Assembly: GCF_016405965.1 (NCBI RefSeq)
Contig: NZ_JAEFCD010000002.1
Span: 62,001-126,000, forward strand
DNA: 64,000 bases
Origin: Alteromonas sp. IB21
GTDB lineage: Bacteria; Pseudomonadota; Gammaproteobacteria; Enterobacterales; Alteromonadaceae
Direction of reading: 5' to 3'
This document shows, in pieces, positions 1 through 7,872 of this stretch. A program made the position numbers and the translations under genes. Every line of letters begins with the position of its first letter. Positions within the stretch are counted from its first letter, which is position 1. The notes under the pieces are model-generated. The model saw only the letters and a program-made list of their open reading frames with translations, was not told the origin of the DNA and searched no databases.

Positions 1-1367
1 GGAATGAAAACAGCGGCTAATACTAGCGTTGTGGCTATAATGGGCCCAGTTACTTCTTTCATTGCCTGAACGGTTGCATCGAAGGGCGACTTACCTTCAG
101 CAATGTTGCGCTCTACGTTTTCCACTACCACAATGGCATCATCTACCACGATACCAATTGCCAGCACCAAACCGAACAATGACAACGCATTAAGAGAGAA
201 CCCCATTAGCTGCATAAAAGCAAAGGTACCTACCAATGATATAGGCACGGCAACTAACGGAATGATAGACGCACGCCATGTTTGAAGAAACAACACAACT
301 ACCAATACAACAAGTAATACGGCTTCAAACAGGGTATCAACCACTGCCTCGATTGAGCCTCTTACAAATACCGTGGGGTCGTATACGATGTTGTATTCCA
401 AACCATCAGGAAACATTTTCGACAGTTCAGCCATGCGCGCTCGCACATCATCTGATATCTGGATAGCGTTAGAGCCCGGTGCCTGGAAAATGGGAATGGC
501 GGCTGCCGGGTTATTATTTAACAGCGAACGCAAGGCGTAGTTATCTGCACCTAGTTCAATGCGTGCAATGTCTTTTAAGCGCGTAATTTCGCCGTTTTCG
601 CCCGACTTAACGATAATATTTTCAAATTCTGCTTCGTCTTTTAAACGGCCCCGAACGTTAATTAACAGCTGAAATTCGCTTGAGCCTGTTGGCTGTGCGC
701 CTAAGCTACCTGCCGCCGCCTGCTGGTTTTGGTCTGCAATAGCAGCTGCCACGTCCCCCGGGTTTAGCTGAAGGGCCGCTAGCTTGTTAGGGTCTAGCCA
801 TACACGCATGCTGAATTCACCCGCACCGAATAAACGCACTTGCCCTACCCCATTAATGCGCGCCAGTTCATCTTTAACAAACTGGTCGGCATAGTTAGAC
901 AGGTATAACATGTCGTAACGATTATCGGGCGACGTTAAGTGCACCACCATGGTTAAATCTGGCGATGATTTTTCTGTCACCACCCCTAAACGCTGCACTT
1001 CCTGCGGCAAGCGTGGTGTAGCACGGTTAACGCGGTTCTGTACCAGCGTTGTTGCATCATCTGGATCTGTCCCAATGGCGAAAGTGATGGTTAAGGTCAT
1101 GCGGCCATCGCTGGTTGCCTGAGACGACATATACAGCATGTCTTCAACACCATTAATTTCTTGCTCTAATGGCGTTGCGACGGTTTCAGCAATAACCTCT
1201 GGGTTAGCGCCCGGGTAATTTGCCGTGACAACCACGGTAGGCGGCACGACTTCTGGGTACTCGGTAATCGGTAGCTGCCACACGGCAATGGCACCACCAA
1301 TGAATATAAGTAGGGAAAGCACGCCCGCAAAAATGGGACGGCTAATGAAAAATTGCGAAATATTCAT
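1..1367 (-). CDS. RND multidrug efflux transporter, HAE1/MexF-like (3' part outside window)
   Basis: Inner-membrane proton-driven drug exporter of the AcrB/MexF family. About the first 455 residues are visible and the rest lies before base 1. The N-terminus reads MNISQFFISRPIFAGVLSLL, the usual first membrane segment after a short cytoplasmic amphipathic stretch, and is followed by ITEYPEVVPP and TPLEQEINGVEDMLYM, both typical of the porter domain. The proton-relay membrane segment (GIVVDDAIVVVENVERN) with its paired aspartates is encoded around 120-180. The start codon overlaps the stop codon of the adaptor gene by one base (TAATG), so the two are translationally coupled. An outer-membrane channel gene, if present, would lie beyond the window edge. 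Substrate cannot be told from the sequence. Confidence 0.93.
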   Translation of the reverse strand, partial: MNISQFFISRPIFAGVLSLLIFIGGAIAVWQLPITEYPEVVPPTVVVTANYPGANPEVIAETVATPLEQEINGVEDMLYMSSQATSDGRMTLTITFAIGTDPDDATTLVQNRVNRATPRLPQEVQRLGVVTEKSSPDLTMVVHLTSPDNRYDMLYLSNYADQFVKDELARINGVGQVRLFGAGEFSMRVWLDPNKLAALQLNPGDVAAAIADQNQQAAAGSLGAQPTGSSEFQLLINVRGRLKDEAEFENIIVKSGENGEITRLKDIARIELGADNYALRSLLNNNPAAAIPIFQAPGSNAIQISDDVRARMAELSKMFPDGLEYNIVYDPTVFVRGSIEAVVDTLFEAVLLVVLVVVLFLQTWRASIIPLVAVPISLVGTFAFMQLMGFSLNALSLFGLVLAIGIVVDDAIVVVENVERNIAEGKSPFDATVQAMKEVTGPIIATTLVLAAVFI

Positions 1368-2653
1368 TACTTAAGACCTGCCGTTGCTGTACCCGGGGCA
1401 AATGAACCACCAGATAAAACATCTTCGACCTGAGCCATGTTTTGGGTAACTTGTGATGCGTTATCAACGCGCTGCTGCCAGTCAGATAAATTTGCAAGCG
1501 CATCTTCATCGCCCATTGGCACTTCATTAGCGGCAACCTGTGCACCTGGGCGTACACGCTGTAAGCCGTCAACTACAATGGTGTCGTTGGCATTTAGGCC
1601 GCTAGTGATAATGCGCATGCTGCCCACTTTGTCACCCAGCTTAACCGCGCGATATTCAACCTTACTTTCGTCGTTAACCACCAATACATACTTGTTGTTA
1701 AGGTCTGTACCAATGGCTTTTTCTTTAATAAGAATGCCCTGTTCATCGGTATCACCTGCAAGTTTAAGGTGTGCAAATAGGCCAGGAATTAAACGGCCAT
1801 CTTCGTTGTTAAATACCGCGCGAACGCGCAAGGTACCCGTGCTACCGTTTACTTGGTTATCAATGAAGTCTATTTGGCCCCAGTGCTGATAATCCGATTC
1901 ATTCGCAAGGCGCATAGCTACGGGTTGATCGCTAACGGCAGTTGATGCTTTTTTATTGCCGTTTGAATTATCACTTAAATAATTTAAGTAAGTCTGCTCA
2001 TCAATATCGAAATACGCATATAAACGGTCGGTAGAAACAATACGAGTAAGTTCTGTTTGACCTGCGGTAACAAAGTTACCTTCAGTGATGTTCGCGCGAG
2101 ATATACGACCTGAAATAGGCGCTTCAACACGCGCGAAACCGCGATTTAGGCGCGCTACTTCAAGGGCAGCTTGTGTTTGATTTAAACTTGCTAATGCTTG
2201 ATTCTTTTCTGCTAAACGGGCGTCTAGCACTTCTTCAGACACCGCTTGCGTTTTGCGAAGTTTGAACGCGCGATTATAGTTCTGTTCAGCAAGCTGAACG
2301 CGGCTTTTCGCTTCTTCAAGCTGCGCGGTTAAACGGTCGACTTCCGCTTTAAACGTACGGTTATCAATTAGAAATAAGGTTTGGCCTTGCTCGACGTATT
2401 CACCTTCGTCAAATGCAACAAAGTCGATGTAACCCGATACCCGTGGACGAAGTGCAACAATATGAGGGGACTCTAAGCGGCCAGTAAAATTGTCCCACTC
2501 GGTTAAACGCTGGGTGATAACCGTAGCCACATCAACAGGCACACCAGCATGTGCGCCAGCGCTCATCGATTGACCTGGATCCTGCTCGTCACCGCATGCA
2601 GCGACTAGCGCAGTTAGGCTTACTATTGCCAATAAACGGGTAAAAGTTTTCAT
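1367..2653 (-). CDS. RND efflux periplasmic adaptor (membrane fusion) lipoprotein, MexE/AcrA-like
   Basis: Periplasmic adaptor that links the RND pump to an outer-membrane channel. The 428-residue product starts with a lipoprotein signal (MKTFTRLLAIVSLTALVAAC) with lipobox LVAAC, so Cys20 should be lipidated. Then come the biotinyl-lipoyl half (LRPRVSGYIDFVAFDEGEYVEQG, residues about 70-90), a coiled-coil hairpin (about 105-165) and the second lipoyl half with VEAPISGRISRA. Length fits the family. The phrase EWDNFTGRLESPHIVALRPRVSG resembles MexE more than AcrA. The gene precedes and overlaps the transporter gene. The opposite-strand LysR gene upstream is the likely regulator by position only. 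Confidence 0.95.
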   Translation of the reverse strand: MKTFTRLLAIVSLTALVAACGDEQDPGQSMSAGAHAGVPVDVATVITQRLTEWDNFTGRLESPHIVALRPRVSGYIDFVAFDEGEYVEQGQTLFLIDNRTFKAEVDRLTAQLEEAKSRVQLAEQNYNRAFKLRKTQAVSEEVLDARLAEKNQALASLNQTQAALEVARLNRGFARVEAPISGRISRANITEGNFVTAGQTELTRIVSTDRLYAYFDIDEQTYLNYLSDNSNGNKKASTAVSDQPVAMRLANESDYQHWGQIDFIDNQVNGSTGTLRVRAVFNNEDGRLIPGLFAHLKLAGDTDEQGILIKEKAIGTDLNNKYVLVVNDESKVEYRAVKLGDKVGSMRIITSGLNANDTIVVDGLQRVRPGAQVAANEVPMGDEDALANLSDWQQRVDNASQVTQNMAQVEDVLSGGSFAPGTATAGLK

Positions 2654-3089
2654 TGCAAGATTCTCTAAAAAATTAAACTAAAGTTTGATGCCGCGCATTA
2701 TGCACACCCCAAAACAATAAAAATAATTATCTTTTCATATGCAACACATCACATGATGTTATATATTGATGTAGACTGAAAAAACGCCCAGAAAGCGTTA
2801 ATGAAGTGATAATCACTGGAAAACTCAGCGTTACAACAAGGTTTCAGGGGCGTAAACTTAAGATGGTATTTGTTCGGTTATTTATTAACGTAAGCATTGC
2901 GCTAGTTATTAATTTAAATAAATAAGCCCCTATATATCAGAACTTTAAATAATAACGAGTGGTATTAAAGGTACTTATCACAAGTATTTTCATGCTGTTT
3001 GAAAGCAATGACATAGTACGAGACTTGCTCACAAGCGTTATACAACGTTTAGCTTATATATAATGAGCAAACGATATTTGGAGACGACG
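2654..3089. other. Divergent intergenic region between efflux adaptor and LysR gene
   Basis: This 436-bp AT-rich stretch separates two divergent genes and should carry both promoters and the regulator's binding sites. I see short dyads: ACATCA-CA-TGATGT at 2746-2759 and AAACT-AA-AGTTT around 2677-2688. LysR-type operators are often of the T-N11-A type, but no single site stands out. No open reading frame here looks like a gene. Confidence 0.5.
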
Positions 3090-4172
3090 ATGCGTCCACA
3101 TGATTTAAATTTATTAATGATTTTTGATGCCATTATGACTGAAGGGGCAATTACCCGTGCAGCAGATAGGCTATCAATGACGCAGCCCGCCGTTTCCAAT
3201 GCGCTTTCGCGTATGCGCACTGCATGGAACGATGAACTATTCGTGAAAGACGGGCGCGGTATTCAACCTACTTCATTTGCTAAAAATCTGTGGAGCCAAA
3301 TTCAAGGACCATTGGGCGAGCTTGAGGTTGCAGTAAACCCCACCGACTTTAACCCAGCGACAGCCAAACGTACCTTTCGTATTGCCGCCACCGACAGCAT
3401 TGTCTCTATGGTATGGGGCCCGCTGCGTAAAGTTATCGAAAACGAAGCGCCGGGTATCAATATCCACGCTATCCCGAACTATGACATGGAGACGGACAAG
3501 ATCCTAAAGGACGCCGAAGCCGAACTCACCTTTTCAAAATACCAAGAGCCGGGCTCGGTTATTCGCGCTGAGCATGTGCTTGACCCGAGCTGGGTGGTAG
3601 TAATGCGCCCCGATCATCCATTAGCTAAGTCTCAACTTAGTTTAGAAGACTTTGTGGCAGCTGATCATTTATTAGTTTCGGTAACAGGTGACGTAACCGG
3701 CCCAACTGATCAAGTGTTAGCAAATTTAGGCCTTAAGCGTCGTGTAGCTATGTCGGTGAATCAATTTCACAACGCCGCGCAATTACTTAGGGAAAGTAAC
3801 TTGATATGTGTTGCACCATCGCTCGTAATGGAAAAAGAGATTTTCTCAGGTGAACTGGCCGTATTTGAAACCCCTATTGAAATAGTTAGTTCGCCGCTAT
3901 CGGTTATGTGGCATAAACGTCAAGACCAAGATGCCGGTTTACAATGGCTTCGAGGCTTAGTCGTCAAATTCATTCGCGAACGGGTACAACGTCACGAAAT
4001 GCTGCTTTCTCAGTGTTGTCGCAAAGCGTACTGTGCAGATACAGTCAAACGCTTTATGGAAGAACGAAATATGGATTGTGAAGGGTTTACGCCCGCTCAC
4101 TTAACAACACCCGGCAACGATGAAATAGACCAAGTACTCGACAAGGTGGTGGTTGAAAAAGAAACGGCTTAA
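3090..4172 (+). CDS. LysR-family transcriptional regulator, LeuO-like, with Cys-containing C-terminal tail
   Basis: DNA-binding regulator. The winged helix-turn-helix covers about residues 4-62 (DLNLLMIFDAIMTEGAITRA, then MTQPAVSNALSRMR and DGRGIQPT) and most resembles LeuO and related regulators. The effector-binding domain follows to about residue 295. I chose the ATG at 3090 because it has GGAG six bases upstream and starts directly at the family N-terminus; an in-frame ATG at 3063 lacks such a site. The 360-residue product is longer than the usual 300: the last 63 residues form an extension with four cysteines (about 309, 310, 315, 330). It is divergent from a MexEF-like pump and may control it, as MexT and LeuO do elsewhere; this is inference. 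Confidence 0.9.
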   Translation: MRPHDLNLLMIFDAIMTEGAITRAADRLSMTQPAVSNALSRMRTAWNDELFVKDGRGIQPTSFAKNLWSQIQGPLGELEVAVNPTDFNPATAKRTFRIAATDSIVSMVWGPLRKVIENEAPGINIHAIPNYDMETDKILKDAEAELTFSKYQEPGSVIRAEHVLDPSWVVVMRPDHPLAKSQLSLEDFVAADHLLVSVTGDVTGPTDQVLANLGLKRRVAMSVNQFHNAAQLLRESNLICVAPSLVMEKEIFSGELAVFETPIEIVSSPLSVMWHKRQDQDAGLQWLRGLVVKFIRERVQRHEMLLSQCCRKAYCADTVKRFMEERNMDCEGFTPAHLTTPGNDEIDQVLDKVVVEKETA

Positions 4173-4212
4173 TCTGTTTCCTTTATACTTCTAAAGCATT
4201 CAAATCTATAAT

Positions 4213-4240
4213 AAAAAACCGCTCAATGAGCGGTTTTTTT
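4213..4240. terminator. Bidirectional intrinsic terminator between LysR gene and lpdA
   Basis: Stem ACCGCTC / GAGCGGT with a short AAT loop region, flanked by an A-run on the left and a T-run on the right. It lies between two convergent genes and can end transcription from both sides. Confidence 0.88.
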
Positions 4241-4263
4241 ATAGTTCATGGAAAGAAACGAAT

Positions 4264-5685
4264 TTACTTCTTTTTCTTCGCTTTAGGGTTTGGCAAGTCA
4301 GTAATGCTTCCTTCGAAGATTTCAGACGCAAGACCAATAGACTCGTTAAGCGTTGGGTGAGCGTGGATTGTAAGTGCAACATCTTCTGCGTCAGCACCCA
4401 TTTCTAATGCTAGGCCAATTTCGCCAAGCATTTCGCCAGCGTTGGTACCTACCATTGCACCACCGATAACGCGCCCTGTTTCTTTGTCGAAGATCATTTT
4501 GGTCATACCGTTAGTCGCATCAGATGCGATGGCACGGCCAGAGGCAGCCCACGGGAATACCGCTGTTTCGTAGCTCAAACCTTGCTCTTTCGCTTCTTTC
4601 TCAGTAACACCAACCCAAGCAACTTCTGGCTCAGTATACGCAACTGAAGGAATTCCACGTGGGTCGAAGTAGTGCTTCTGCCCTGCAATAACCTCTGCAG
4701 CAACGTGACCTTCGTGAACGGCTTTGTGGGCAAGCATTGGCTGGCCTACCAGGTCACCGATTGCGAAGATGTGGTCAACGTTGGTACGCATTTGCTTATC
4801 AACGTTGATAAAGCCACGCTCGTCAACATTAACGCCAGCGGCGTCTGCGCCAACAAGCTTACCGTTTGGCTTACGGCCAACAGCAACCAATACTTTGTCG
4901 TAACGCACTTGCTCTGAAGGTGCATTCTTGCCTTCAAACGTTACGTACAAACCGTCATCCTTCGCTTCAACCGCAGTCACTTTGGTTTCAAGCATGATGT
5001 TGAATTTTTCTTTGTAGTCTTTCATGAATACTTTCATGATATCTTTGTCAGCAGCTGGAATAAGCTGGTCTAAGAATTCAACCACGTCAATTTTTGAGCC
5101 TAGTGCTTCATATACAGTACCCATTTCTAGACCGATGATACCACCGCCTAGTACTAGCATCTTCTCTGGAATGTCTTTCATTTCCAGTGCGCCAGTTGAG
5201 TCGATTACGCGGTCATCTTCAGGGATGAACGGTAGGCTTACTGGCTCTGAGCCCGCAGCGATAATCGCTTTTTCAAAAGTAATGGTAGTAACGTCGTCAC
5301 CATTTTTTACTTCTAGGGTGTTTGTACCTGTGAACTTACCAAAGCCTTGTACATGCTTGGTTTTACGCATTTTAGACATACCGCTAAGGCCGTTTGTTAA
5401 CTGCTTAACAACGCCGTCTTTGTACTCGCGGATTTTATCTAGATCGATGGTAGGCTCGCCAAACGATACACCGTGACTTGCAAGGTGCTTCGCTTCTTTC
5501 ATCACTTTAGCAACGTGAAGAAGGGCTTTTGAAGGGATACAGCCAACGTTAAGACAAACGCCACCTAGGGTGTCGCGAGAGTCTACGATAACCGTTTCAA
5601 TACCTAAGTCAGCCGCACGGAATGCTGCTGAATAACCGCCAGGGCCGCCGCCCAGTACCACCAATTGCGTTTTAATTTCGCTCAT
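4264..5685 (-). CDS. lpdA: Dihydrolipoyl dehydrogenase (E3 of pyruvate and 2-oxoglutarate dehydrogenase)
   Basis: FAD enzyme that reoxidises dihydrolipoamide with NAD+ in the 2-oxoacid dehydrogenase complexes in the cytoplasm. Visible are the N-terminal FAD-binding GGGPGG motif, the redox disulfide in GGVCLNVGCIPSKAL (Cys44 and Cys49), the NAD-binding GGGIIGLE segment, the second FAD motif around IFAIGDL, and the C-terminal HAHPTLNES with the catalytic His-Glu. I chose the ATG at 5685 (473 aa): GAGG lies at proper distance and the N-terminus MSEIKTQLVVLGGG matches E. coli Lpd; a TTG 12 bases upstream is unlikely. It is the last gene of pdhR-aceE-aceF-lpdA, 132 bp after aceF, with a hairpin in the gap. 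Confidence 0.98.
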   Translation of the reverse strand: MSEIKTQLVVLGGGPGGYSAAFRAADLGIETVIVDSRDTLGGVCLNVGCIPSKALLHVAKVMKEAKHLASHGVSFGEPTIDLDKIREYKDGVVKQLTNGLSGMSKMRKTKHVQGFGKFTGTNTLEVKNGDDVTTITFEKAIIAAGSEPVSLPFIPEDDRVIDSTGALEMKDIPEKMLVLGGGIIGLEMGTVYEALGSKIDVVEFLDQLIPAADKDIMKVFMKDYKEKFNIMLETKVTAVEAKDDGLYVTFEGKNAPSEQVRYDKVLVAVGRKPNGKLVGADAAGVNVDERGFINVDKQMRTNVDHIFAIGDLVGQPMLAHKAVHEGHVAAEVIAGQKHYFDPRGIPSVAYTEPEVAWVGVTEKEAKEQGLSYETAVFPWAASGRAIASDATNGMTKMIFDKETGRVIGGAMVGTNAGEMLGEIGLALEMGADAEDVALTIHAHPTLNESIGLASEIFEGSITDLPNPKAKKKK

Positions 5686-5715
5686 TGTGAACCTCAATCC
5701 TGTTCTTGTAGGGTC

Positions 5716-5741
5716 ATGCTATTACTTTTGCGTAATAGCAT
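5716..5741. repeat. 10-bp perfect inverted repeat in the aceF-lpdA gap
   Basis: Arms ATGCTATTAC (5716-5725) and GTAATAGCAT (5732-5741) around a 6-base loop. No T-run follows on the minus strand, so it is a poor terminator. In the aceF-lpdA transcript it would fold as a stem about 30 bases ahead of the lpdA start, where it could mark an mRNA processing or stability point that lets E3 be made at a different level from E1/E2. Confidence 0.6.
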
Positions 5742-5817
5742 AACCTAAATGCCGTCAAAAAGGCTGATAAAATCATCAAAAATGTTACTGATATTGTAAA
5801 CTTTTTCGGCCTTTTAT

Positions 5818-7851
5818 TTAAAGTATGATTCTGCGTAAGTCAGTTAGGTTTGCAGCAACCTCGGTAGAGAATCTTGCACCTACCGCACCATCGATTACTC
5901 GGTGGTCATAAGACAGGCTTAGCGGCACCATCAAGCGCGGCTCAAACTCTTTACCATTCCACTTAGGCTTCATCTCAGACTTAGACACACCTAATATGGC
6001 AACTTCTGGTGCATTTACAATAGGCGTAAACGCCGTACCGCCAATACCACCTAGGCTAGAGATAGTAAACGTACCACCCTGCATGTCGGCAGCTTTAAGC
6101 TTGCCTTCACGGGCCTTCTTCGATGTTTCGATAAGCTCGCGAGAAAGTTCTTCAATGCCTTTCTTATTCACGTCGCGAATAACAGGAACTACAAGGCCCC
6201 CCGGTGTTTCAACCGCAATACCGATGTTGATAAACTTCTTAATGATCAAGCTTTCGCCGTCGTCAGACAGTGATGAGTTAAATACTTCGTATTTCTCAAG
6301 GGCTTTTGCTACCGCTTTCATTACGAATACGAGCGGCGTGATCTTAAGACCAGACTTAATTTTCGCGTGGTAAGCGTTTTGCTCTTTACGGAATTCTTCA
6401 ACGTCAGTGATATCTGCTTCATCGAACTGCGTAACGTGCGGAATCGTCGCCCAGTTACGGTGTAAGAACGGACCAGAGATCTTCTGAATTCGAGATAATG
6501 GCTGCTCTTCAATTTCACCAAACTTGCTGTGATCAACAGGTTTAACTGGCACAATTTGAAGCACGTTATCGCCCACTGGCGCACTGCCAGAAGCCGCTGC
6601 TGTTGAGCGCGGTTTCGCTAGTTCAGCTTTCACGTAAGCCTGAACGTCTTCTTTAAGAATACGGTTTTTAGGGCCAGAGCCATTAACCTGAGTTAGGTCT
6701 ACACCAAACTCACGCGCAATTCGGCGTACCGAAGGCGATGCGTGCGCTTTGCCGTTACCTTTTGCTTCAGGAGCAGGAGGCACAGGAGAACGGCCTTGCG
6801 AGGCTTCTTGCTGCGAAGCTTGCTTAGGCTCTTCCTGTTTAGGTGCTTCTTGCTTAGGCGCTTCAGCAGGCTTTTCAGCAGCACTTGAAGACGAACCACC
6901 GCTAGTCTCTAGCTTAACAACCAAGGTGCCTTGCTTAACTTTGTCGCCCGTTTTGATAAAGACTTCTTTAATGGTACCTGCATGCGTTGAAGGCACATCC
7001 ATGGTGGCTTTATCCGTTTCTAGCGTAATTAGACCGTCTTCTTTTTCAACGGTGTCGCCAACAGACACAAGCACATCGATAACGTCAACTTCACCGTCTT
7101 CACCGATATCAGGTACAGCCACTTCAATGGTTTCGCTGCTTGCAGAACCAGCTGACGCATCTTGCTGTGATTCTTGTTGGCTTGACTCTTGACTAGAAGC
7201 CTCTTCTGGCTTCTCAGCAGGCTCGCTTGAACCACCTTCTCCAGCAATTTCAAGCTTAATAACAACTGTGCCTTCTTTCACTTTATCGCCAGTGCTGATG
7301 AATACTTCTTTCACCGTACCAGCGTGTGTTGAAGGTACATCCATCGTTGCTTTATCGGTTTCAAGGGTAATAAGACCATCTTCTTTTTCAATGGTGTCGC
7401 CCGCTGAAACCAATACATCGATAACGTCAACTTCGTCATCAGAGCCGATATCCGGTACGGCAACTTCAATCACTTCACTGGTACCAGAAGCAGCAGGCGC
7501 TGCATCTGACTTGCTTTCTTCTTTTGGAGCTTCTTCTTGCTTAGGCGCTTCTTCTTGTGACGCGTTGTCTGAAGATGATGCTTCAGCAGCACTATCGCCG
7601 GCACTGTCACCATTGGCAACTTTCATTTCACCAATCACATCGCCTTCTTTGATTTTATCGCCTACTGATACAGACAGGCTTACAATCTCACCTTCAAATG
7701 GTGCTGGGATGTCCATTGACGCCTTGTCACTTTCTACAGTAACAACGCCTTCATCGGCTTCGATGTTGTCGCCTACGGCAACACATAGCTCGATAACTTC
7801 AACTTCGTCACCGCCTACATCGGGTACGATAATCTTTTGAATATCTGACAT
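5818..7851 (-). CDS. aceF: Pyruvate dehydrogenase E2, dihydrolipoyllysine acetyltransferase, three lipoyl domains
   Basis: Core of the pyruvate dehydrogenase complex; transfers acetyl from lipoamide to CoA. Three lipoyl domains occur at residues about 4-78, 126-203 and 240-316, with lipoylated lysines in DKASMDIP (Lys43) and DKATMDVP (Lys167, Lys281). They are joined by Ala/Glu/Gln/Ser-rich flexible linkers. The peripheral-subunit binding domain (SPSVRRIAREFGVDLTQVNG) is at about 372-408. The catalytic domain fills the C-terminus with DHRVIDGA near residue 650. The length, 677 aa, is larger than E. coli AceF (630) because of long linkers. Lipoyl domains 2 and 3 are near-duplicates. The gene is 21 bp downstream of aceE. 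Confidence 0.98.
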   Translation of the reverse strand: MSDIQKIIVPDVGGDEVEVIELCVAVGDNIEADEGVVTVESDKASMDIPAPFEGEIVSLSVSVGDKIKEGDVIGEMKVANGDSAGDSAAEASSSDNASQEEAPKQEEAPKEESKSDAAPAASGTSEVIEVAVPDIGSDDEVDVIDVLVSAGDTIEKEDGLITLETDKATMDVPSTHAGTVKEVFISTGDKVKEGTVVIKLEIAGEGGSSEPAEKPEEASSQESSQQESQQDASAGSASSETIEVAVPDIGEDGEVDVIDVLVSVGDTVEKEDGLITLETDKATMDVPSTHAGTIKEVFIKTGDKVKQGTLVVKLETSGGSSSSAAEKPAEAPKQEAPKQEEPKQASQQEASQGRSPVPPAPEAKGNGKAHASPSVRRIAREFGVDLTQVNGSGPKNRILKEDVQAYVKAELAKPRSTAAASGSAPVGDNVLQIVPVKPVDHSKFGEIEEQPLSRIQKISGPFLHRNWATIPHVTQFDEADITDVEEFRKEQNAYHAKIKSGLKITPLVFVMKAVAKALEKYEVFNSSLSDDGESLIIKKFINIGIAVETPGGLVVPVIRDVNKKGIEELSRELIETSKKAREGKLKAADMQGGTFTISSLGGIGGTAFTPIVNAPEVAILGVSKSEMKPKWNGKEFEPRLMVPLSLSYDHRVIDGAVGARFSTEVAANLTDLRRIIL
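6904..7476 (-). repeat. Internal duplication: lipoyl domains 2 and 3 of aceF
   Basis: The segments 7243-7476 and 6904-7134 encode almost the same 77-residue lipoyl domain (both with EVDVIDVLVS, EKEDGLITLETDKATMDVP and STHAG). They also align well at the DNA level, while domain 1 is clearly more distant. This points to a domain duplication younger than the split from domain 1, or to gene conversion between copies 2 and 3. Confidence 0.85.
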
Positions 7852-7872
7852 ATGTAAAATACCTTATCTGGC

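Noticed and set aside
6749-7192. 147-codon plus-strand open frame (and a neighbour at 7268-7840)
   Set aside because: Antisense to the low-complexity aceF lipoyl region; Ser/Pro/Thr-rich translation is the mirror of repetitive lipoyl-domain and linker codons, with no family resemblance.
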